A stretch of DNA of 64,000 nt from Nemophila menziesii (Eukaryota; Streptophyta; Magnoliopsida; Boraginales; Hydrophyllaceae): the NCBI GenBank assembly GCA_029959085.1, contig JARWIR010000016.1, forward strand, positions 20,779,499 through 20,843,498, given 5' to 3'. The notes under the pieces were generated by a model. It made no database searches. It saw nothing but the letters and a program-made list of their open reading frames with translations, and was not told where the DNA came from. Made by a program: the position numbers and the translations under genes. Positions 58,193 through 64,000 of this stretch are shown here, piece after piece. The stretch's first letter is position 1, and each line of letters starts with the position of its first letter.

Positions 58193-59245
58193 ATGGAATT
58201 TAATCTTTTGGAGAGTTCGTTTTCTACTCGTCCTCCACTTTTTGTAGGAACTCACTATTTTGCTTGGAGAACAAAAATGGAGGAATTTATCAAAAACGAA
58301 GATCCCGATCAATGGAGAATTGTAAAAGAAGGTCCATTTATCCCTTATAAAGAAGAGTTAAATGAACAAGGAGTTCTCAAGCTAAATCAAGAAGAAAAAG
58401 ATTTTGATGAACTCACCATTGAGGAAAAGGCTAAGCTCACTCAAAATGCAAAACCAATGTACACTCTCATTCGTGGAATTTCCGAAGAAATTTTCTCACA
58501 AATGTTAGATTGTAAAACCGCAAAAGAGCTTTGGAATCGTTTGGAGTTTATATATGGAATTGTCGAAAATAATGAAGAAGAAGAAGTCTCAATCCATAAT
58601 GAATCTCACAACGATTTTAAACCTAATCATGAGGTAGCACTTTATCCTAACTCTTTATCTCTTCCTTATAATTATTGTGATATTAGACAAATTTCATCTC
58701 TTCTCAAAATTCTTGATTCTCAAATCCATTTGAATAATCTCATGTTAAAAAAGGGTAATATTGAGCTTAAGAATTGTTTTAAATGTTATATTACCTTGGA
58801 TGATATTCTTGGCAATACTAAAAACCCTTGTTTTGAAAACATTTTTATTTTAAATAAATGGAAACATCCCTTGAAGAAAAACATAGAAGGTTTTAAAAAA
58901 TTGGATGAAGCTGTTTCCCTTGCTCTTGATGCTTTAAAAAATCATCCTTTCTCAAATATCACCCCTTTTGATCCAAATGATTTTTTCAAAGAAAAGTTGT
59001 ATGTTAGTGAAAATTTGGATATTGGAAAAAATGGGGAAACTTCTTGTTCAAAACCTCTACATGGTTATTCTATTCAAAAAGGAAGTTATTGCAACTATTG
59101 TGGTAAACCCGGTCATCATGCTTCTACATGCCATTATCATGAACAACTTATTAGTGGATCTTTGATACCTTCATGGGAAAAACCAATATGGATCGTGACA
59201 AATGCTAACAACATTTCCGGATCCATTCCACCTCGGTTACCATAG
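58193..59245 (+). CDS. Copia gag protein
   Basis: 350 codons from ATG 58193 (MEFNLLESSF); a GTG-start extension to 58160 is less likely. The N-terminal part is the DUF4219/UBN2-type gag domain (FVGTHYFAWRTKMEEFIKNE, YTLIRGISEEIFSQML, TAKELWNRLE at about residues 15-125). A Lys/Asn-rich middle follows. A CCHC knuckle, CNYCGKPGHHASTC, lies at about 300-313. The frame stops about 35 residues after the knuckle, where a full element would continue into pol. The ORF has no stops, in contrast to the old elements around it. It would form the particle and bind RNA. Confidence 0.9.
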   Translation: MEFNLLESSFSTRPPLFVGTHYFAWRTKMEEFIKNEDPDQWRIVKEGPFIPYKEELNEQGVLKLNQEEKDFDELTIEEKAKLTQNAKPMYTLIRGISEEIFSQMLDCKTAKELWNRLEFIYGIVENNEEEEVSIHNESHNDFKPNHEVALYPNSLSLPYNYCDIRQISSLLKILDSQIHLNNLMLKKGNIELKNCFKCYITLDDILGNTKNPCFENIFILNKWKHPLKKNIEGFKKLDEAVSLALDALKNHPFSNITPFDPNDFFKEKLYVSENLDIGKNGETSCSKPLHGYSIQKGSYCNYCGKPGHHASTCHYHEQLISGSLIPSWEKPIWIVTNANNISGSIPPRLP

Positions 59246-59872
59246 TAATATGCATTGAAGGTGTTGAGCGTCAAGAAAATGGAATTTTATGCAAAAGGAC
59301 GTTCAAACCTCATAAAAGGAAAATACGGTGATATTCTTTCCTCTCTTGTGTTTTTTTAATTATGTGTTTATTGTGTTTTATGTGTTTTATCAACTTGTGA
59401 TGCTATCTTGTAGTTCTTGTCCTTTTTCATGCTTTAGTTTTGCTTTATTCTTGCATAGGGTCTTTTTGCACTTTTAGAAAACTTAGGGAATTTTGTGAAA
59501 ATAACTGTTACATGAGTTTTTAGGTTCCCCTTGGCTCTTCTTTTCAAAACAAAGATGCTCAAAATTATTTTATATCATTCCGAGTCTTTTGGGGAAGTTT
59601 CGAGTGTGTTTCGGGTATTTTTTTATTGTGCAAATCGAGGACTCGTGCGGTGCACCGGACGAATCCCGCGGTACACCGCACGTAAGGGTTTGACAGGTTA
59701 TAGAACCCGTTTTTCTGCACTTTTTCTTCACTTTTTCATTTCATCTTCCTCCTTCTTCCTCCTTGGCGATTTCCGGCCAAAAACCCTCCGGCTCCACCAC
59801 CAAAAACACTCTATTTCACCACCTAAATCACTCCTCCTTCTTCCTACTTCATTACCCACTTAATCTTCCACC
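59246..59872 (+). other. Copia spacer between gag and second ORF, with palindromic block
   Basis: About 630 bp. GCGGTGCACCGGACG and GCGGTACACCGCACG at 59650-59690 repeat the LTR palindrome type. Frames at 59531-59863 are in this CT-rich leader and are not supported. The ATG at 59873 has a CCACCATGG context. Confidence 0.6.
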
Positions 59873-61117
59873 ATGGTTAGAACAAAATCAATTGCTAACA
59901 AGAAAAAGGCTTCCACCGGAGCCTCCTCAAGCCGCCACCGTGAACCATCTCCGGCGAAGTCACCTTCACCACCACCACCTCCACTTCGACCATTCGATGC
60001 TCTACCGGGAAGAACAATTTGCCCCTCGGCTTTTCCCTCCGGTGAAAACTCTCTCTATAATCTTTTTTCAATTCAAAAATTTCATAAGATATTTGCTTTT
60101 TCGGGTAGTCATTTGGCAATCGGGTTAATCGAAGATTTTTATACGAATTTTGAATTTAATCATGCTACTACTTCGGTTAAATCAATTGTTTCGGGTAACA
60201 TTTTACGTTTGAAATCAAATACTTTGTGCACTAAATTTGATATACCTTCGGATGGTTTTAGCGGGTTTTGGTCAAGTGGTTGGGATAATTCAAATATAGA
60301 TATTGTTGCTCAAAATGAAGTGAATGAGTTCGTTAATAGTAGAATGGTTGTTGAGGATGGAAATTGGAATATTCGTAACTTTGACCCGGAATTTATCGTG
60401 GCCCACAAGTTTCTTATCTCGGCCGTTATTCCGAAAGATAAGCATGATGCTAAACTTATCCCGTATGAAGCTTATCTTTTATTCTTGATCTTCTCCAAAC
60501 AACCGATAAACATCATTGCAATTATGTTCAAATGGATGAATCACGCTCGTGCCTCTCGGGATAAAGTCCCTTACGGTATTTTTCTATCCAAAGTCTTTGA
60601 AGCTAATGATATTTCTTTTGGAGGGACTAATGTAAAACCTATGAATAAGTCTTGGAATTTCGATTATCTCACAATTCTTAGAATGAAATTTGTTATTTAT
60701 AACAACACTTATGTTCCGATCTCCACTATTAATCGTATCTCGGATGTCACTATTCGTAATCGTATTCTTGAAGCTAGAAAGCGCAACGATGGTCCAATAC
60801 TTGAGACTCTAATTTTAGTAGATAACCCGGAACAAGAACAACCAAATCCAAATGAGCCCACTCCTAGCCAACCCATCAATGTTAACCCTCCTAATCCTTC
60901 CGGTTTCGAAAGTGCTATGTCTCGGTTTATGGATTATATAGGAAGTAGATTTGTGGCTTTGGAAGATAAAATAGAAAGAAAATTTGGGGTTTTGGAAGAA
61001 AAGATTGGGAATCTTGCGAATGAGCTCTCATGTATAAGAGGTGATGTTTCGTGCATTCGCGATGACATTGGGAATGGTAGAAGATCTAGGAGCCGATCTC
61101 CTCGTGATAACCGTTGA
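59873..61117 (+). CDS. Copia second ORF: plant-transposon-protein-like, env position
   Basis: 414 codons, open. The N-terminus is basic and Ser/Pro-rich (KKKASTGASS, SPSPPPPPLRPFD). The globular region at about residues 75-280 (GLIEDFYTNFEFN, FIVAHKFLISAVIP, YEAYLLFLIFSKQPINIIAI, KVPYGIFLSKVFEA) resembles the plant transposon protein domain of Athila-1 ORF 23140-24463, including a similar order of a hydrophobic helix, KQPINI/EKPMDV and a downstream amphipathic segment. A Pro/Asn-rich linker follows, then a coiled coil at about 350-395 (RFVALEDKIERKFGVLEEKI) and an Arg/Ser tail (RRSRSRSPRDNR). No signal peptide or transmembrane helix is obvious. Function unknown. The conserved openness suggests it matters for the element or is simply recent. 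Confidence 0.8.
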   Translation: MVRTKSIANKKKASTGASSSRHREPSPAKSPSPPPPPLRPFDALPGRTICPSAFPSGENSLYNLFSIQKFHKIFAFSGSHLAIGLIEDFYTNFEFNHATTSVKSIVSGNILRLKSNTLCTKFDIPSDGFSGFWSSGWDNSNIDIVAQNEVNEFVNSRMVVEDGNWNIRNFDPEFIVAHKFLISAVIPKDKHDAKLIPYEAYLLFLIFSKQPINIIAIMFKWMNHARASRDKVPYGIFLSKVFEANDISFGGTNVKPMNKSWNFDYLTILRMKFVIYNNTYVPISTINRISDVTIRNRILEARKRNDGPILETLILVDNPEQEQPNPNEPTPSQPINVNPPNPSGFESAMSRFMDYIGSRFVALEDKIERKFGVLEEKIGNLANELSCIRGDVSCIRDDIGNGRRSRSRSPRDNR

Positions 61118-62165
61118 TTCATCGTGGTTTGGTATTTGGTGCTTGGTGTTTTGGTGGTTGAATTCATGTTTTTATTCTTTCTTGGTGGTTTATGGTCGTT
61201 AATTGCTTATGTGGTTTTTTATTAGAACTTGTTTTATGGATGTTTATGCTTTTAAGTTTTTATGGGTCCGTGTTTTGGACATCTAGGATATTACTATTAT
61301 GGTTTATTTGGTTTCTATGTTAGGATGCTAAAAGTTTTATTTGGATAATTGGTACTTGCTTTTATCTTGTTTGTTAGTAGCTTATCTTTGTTGATTTGAT
61401 CTTTATGTTGCTAACATGATCTTTGGTGTTATAGGTACTTCTTGATATTGCTTCTTAGTCCCTATAGTTTGCTCTCTATAGCTTTGTTACTAAATGGTTT
61501 GAAAATTGCATTGTGGTCCCAAATAGATCTTTCAAAATTGCGTTTGGCCCCCAAACTTTTGAAAAATACACTTTGACCCCTTGTTTTTCAAAAAAATACT
61601 TTTTTACCCCTAAACTTTCTTCAAAATGTTTTCAAGTATTCTTATTAGGGAAAAATTGTCAATCAAACTTTTTCAAAATTAAACAAACTCTATGTACTAT
61701 GTAAGGGGGAGACTTTGTTTAAAACTCACATGCTTAAACTCATATTTTATTGCAACTAATCGTTTGTGTCATTAGAAAGCATTTGAAATGAACTTGTATC
61801 ACGGAGTTGGTAAATATCTCTATCCTTAACTCTTGCTTTTCAATTATCCTTCTTTGTGCATCTCTTTCTAAAAATCGTTGTTTTATATAAAACTCTTGCA
61901 CACTCTCTCTATCATTGTTTAAAAATCTATTCACTCGAGTTGTCTTTGCTCTTCTACTCTTAGTTGTTTTTACCCCGTCTTTTTGATGAAGACAAAGGGG
62001 GAGAAATATTATGTGCACTAAAACTTTCAAAACTTGCACGTTTTAAAAACTCACAAATGCATGCTTATTGTGAGGGGGAGCTTTTTTTTTCATAAATGCT
62101 TAATCTTTTATATCCTTCCTAAGGTGTTTTAGTGAAGGATTTGTCATCATCAAAAAGGGGGAGAT
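61118..62165 (+). other. Copia 3' spacer with multiple polypurine tracts
   Basis: AT-rich without ORFs. AGGGGGAG occurs at about 61704, 61993, 62073 and 62156, the last directly before the 3' LTR. Multiple tracts are a known feature of Sireviruses. A minus-strand open frame at 61740-62039 is not supported. Confidence 0.65.
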
Positions 62166-63517
62166 TGTTGGCATATAGCCTCCCTAATTAGGTGTTTTAA
62201 TGTGACAAATCCTCTTGTGATTAGTGTGCTATTTTCTCTTGTTATTAACATTCTTTCCTGCACTCTTTTCATCAAAAAGCTCCTTCATTATCATGTTGTT
62301 TAAACTTAATTATCTTAAGAATCTTATTCTCTTACAAATGCTATTAACCGTATCTTTATGTTTATTGAGAATTTGCCTTAGTGTTCAACTTCAAAGATTC
62401 TTAAAATAATGTTTACAACAACTTTCGTGAAGAAGAATTATTGATCCAAGACATTTCCCTCAAAGTTTACTAGGCGCGGTACACCGCTACGGTATACCGG
62501 ACCAAGCGCGGACCAGGGCGCGGTATAGAGGACTAGCCCGTCAGTATGCAAGAAAATCAACCACTGAAGCGCGGTACACCGCTACGGTATACCGCAAGAT
62601 AGGGTTTTCTGCACAAAAGCCAAGTCATAAGAAATATATCCGTTGGGAGATTAATAGATCCGTTGGACTCAAACCTTATGACCGTTGGAAGCCATTTTCT
62701 TCTATAAATTGAAGCTATTTCAAGGCTACAACTACACCAACTAATTACAAACATTAAGGGGCTTAATTGCTATCATTCAAGAAGGTGTCAAGAGCTATAC
62801 ATAGTCAAATTCAATCTTAGTGTGCTTATTAATCCTTTCAAGGAGTTAATCAATTAAGCCACAAGGTTCTATCCACTCAAGAAGGAGTATACAAGCTTAT
62901 AGTCATATCCACTCTTTAGGAGTTTTAGATACAAGCTTTAATTAGCAAACCTTTAAACACTTTGTTGCTATCCTCTTAAGTCTAGGTCTTGTAATAGATA
63001 GATTAAGAGAGAATTCAAGTATAGGGAGTATACTTGGTGTCCTTGTGTTGTGATTACGCAAGTGGTGTGTCCTTCGTGTTATCGAAGAGTTTGTAAAGGT
63101 TATTGTGTTCTCGACCCGGTTAAGAGAGACACGGAAGCTTAGTGAAAAGCTTGAAATCCTAAGGAGGCTTCCTTAGGTAGTGGATGTAGGGAAACCGAAC
63201 CACTATAAATCGTGTGTATCTTTCTATCCCTACTCTATTTACTTTCCGCACTCTATATGTTTGATTATATGCTTGCATGAATTGTTTATCTAGTATATCT
63301 AACATATAGTCTTCTAGAGTAGTTTAAGATATTGGATTAGCTTTTCACTAGTTATACTTTTATATCAAACCTTACTCTTTACATTGCATGATCCTTTAAG
63401 TGTTTGATTTATATTAGTTGACTTAGAAGTTTTCTCTTAAACTTATTATTGTCCAAAAGATTTTAATTAGGCATTATCTTATTAGTAATCCTATTCACCC
63501 CCCCTCTAGGACTATCA
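62166..63517 (+). repeat. Copia 3' LTR
   Basis: 1,352 bp at a constant offset of 5,382 from the 5' LTR. No mismatch found in the blocks compared base by base, and no indel. Followed by GAGCT. Confidence 0.97.
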
Positions 63518-63638
63518 GAGCTTATAATTGCATTTGCATAAGACTATGCTTAAACAATAACACACAGAAAATTCAATCTCAGTCGTTTAATACATAAAGA
63601 GAGCATAGAGCAAGTAATGTAAAATATCAAAAGACTAC

Positions 63639-63754
63639 CTTGGCGACTCTAGAAAATCGATCAAATAGATTCATTCGAGCACCACCACCATGAGCATTAG
63701 TTCTTAGCTTATTTGAATATGCCAGCCTTATTCCATTATGATTCAATGTTCCCA
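63639..63754 (-). pseudogene. VIPP1-like upstream exon
   Basis: Open frame between an AG acceptor (63756-63755) and a GT donor (63638-63637). It reads GTLNHNGIRLAYSNKLRTNA then HGGGARMNLFDRFSRVAK. MNLFDRFSRV is the start of the membrane-binding helix of VIPP1/PspA, and the preceding part fits the end of a transit-peptide region. The 95-bp intron to the next exon (63638-63544) has normal ends and is T-rich in the transcript sense. Phase matches: RVAK joins SYANA. Exon 1 would lie to the right, outside the window. Confidence 0.8.
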
Positions 63755-64000
63755 CTATAACAGAAGAGAAAAACTATTCTAAATGAGACAATAATTAACT
63801 TGAATTCAAGTCAAACTAACTTAATCTGAAGCTCGATGAGCGCTTCTCGGAAATTCCACTACTCTATATTTTGCTTAAACTAATTGAAAAATTAAGACAA
63901 ATTAATACCTAATGTGAAATACAGTCTGAATTCAAAAGGGTGCCTTTTATTTGGTGCTATTTAAATGAGTTATTAATGAAATAAAAGTAATTTATTGATA
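63755..64000. other. Right edge: probable intron of the VIPP1-like gene
   Basis: AT-rich sequence upstream of the VIPP1-like exon. No further exon recognised before the window ends. Confidence 0.4.

Larger units (their letters stand above)
56784..63517 (+). mobile_element. Young non-autonomous Sirevirus-like Ty1/copia element without pol
   Basis: 6,734 bp. LTRs 56784-58135 and 62166-63517 are both 1,352 bp, and I saw no difference between them. GAGCT is duplicated at 56779-56783 and 63518-63522. tRNA-iMet primer site at 58138. The internal 4,030 bp encodes gag (58193-59245) and a second ORF (59873-61117); protease, integrase, RT and RNase H are wholly absent. Several AGGGGGAG tracts precede the 3' LTR and GC palindromes lie in the LTR, features described for Sireviruses. 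It would depend on enzymes from a full-length relative. It inserted into a VIPP1-like exon. Confidence 0.92.
56724..63543 (-). pseudogene. VIPP1-like exon split by a copia insertion
   Basis: On the minus strand, an AG acceptor at 63545-63544 is followed by TCTTATGCA... (63543-63518). After removing the copia element and one GAGCT copy, the frame continues from 56778 to 56724. The joined reading is SYANAIISSF then RDPEKILEQTVIEMNDD, matching the conserved PspA/IM30/VIPP1 start, where family members have FEDPEKILEQ; Arg for Glu is unusual. Homology stops after NDD (usually followed by LTKMRQATAQ), so the rest of the gene is missing or displaced. VIPP1 is a chloroplast protein that maintains thylakoid membranes. 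With the insertion in coding sequence this copy cannot be expressed normally. Confidence 0.8.

Noticed and set aside
59531..59863. 110-codon open frame before the copia second ORF
   Set aside because: Lies in the CT-rich leader with palindromes; no family, and the strong CCACCATGG start follows at 59873.
61740..62039. 99-codon minus-strand open frame in the copia 3' spacer
   Set aside because: AT-rich, opposite to the element, no motif; overlaps polypurine tracts.

Overview
This is a repeat-dense, AT-rich plant nuclear segment, almost certainly from a eudicot. The evidence is L1-type LINEs with DUF4283 ORF1 proteins, an Athila-type Ty3/gypsy element primed by tRNA-Asp, a Sirevirus-like Ty1/copia element primed by tRNA-iMet, Stowaway- and Mutator-type MITEs, and broken pieces of plant genes (NET2-like, BRAHMA-like, VIPP1-like). 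I see no intact host gene; the species cannot be named from this alone.

Layout. 1-3447: 5' half of LINE-A (minus) with an uninterrupted 857-codon ORF1 and the start of ORF2. 3448-4092: fragment of an Athila-like LTR. 4093-5852: Copia LTR/gag debris abutting a NET2 C-terminal pseudogene. 5918-8254: a strongly stop-depleted frame of unknown origin, split by a 9-bp-TSD MITE. 8358-14532: LINE-B (plus), decayed. 14821-27515: complete Athila-1 (plus) with a CTCTC duplication, decayed gag-pol and an env-like/plant-transposon-protein ORF. 27516-34300: degenerate intergenic DNA with two SINE-like insertions, a BRAHMA ATPase exon pair and a MITE. 34302-39095: 3' part of Athila-2 (minus). 39096-39387: MITE. 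About 39430-49920: LINE-C (plus, same family as LINE-A), split by two Athila-like solo LTRs with perfect 5-bp duplications. 50112-53340: hairpin MITE, then a long-TIR Mutator-like element holding a Stowaway, which holds another Mutator-like MITE, which holds a 547-bp inverted repeat. 53564-54137: 77-bp minisatellite. 56724-63754: VIPP1-like gene piece whose exon is split by a 6.7-kb copia element.

How parts relate. The copia element (56784-63517) has LTRs of equal length in which I found no difference. It lacks pol entirely but keeps an open gag and a second open 414-codon ORF. That ORF resembles the env-like ORF of Athila-1, and in both elements it lies downstream of GC-rich palindromic repeats. 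Both elements also carry extra polypurine-tract-like copies upstream of the 3' LTR. The copia insertion is probably the youngest event in the window; the Athila-1 LTRs differ by about 5% in the part I aligned by eye.

Limits: frames, identities and counts were worked out by eye without database searches. Family names for host-gene pieces rest on remembered conserved motifs.
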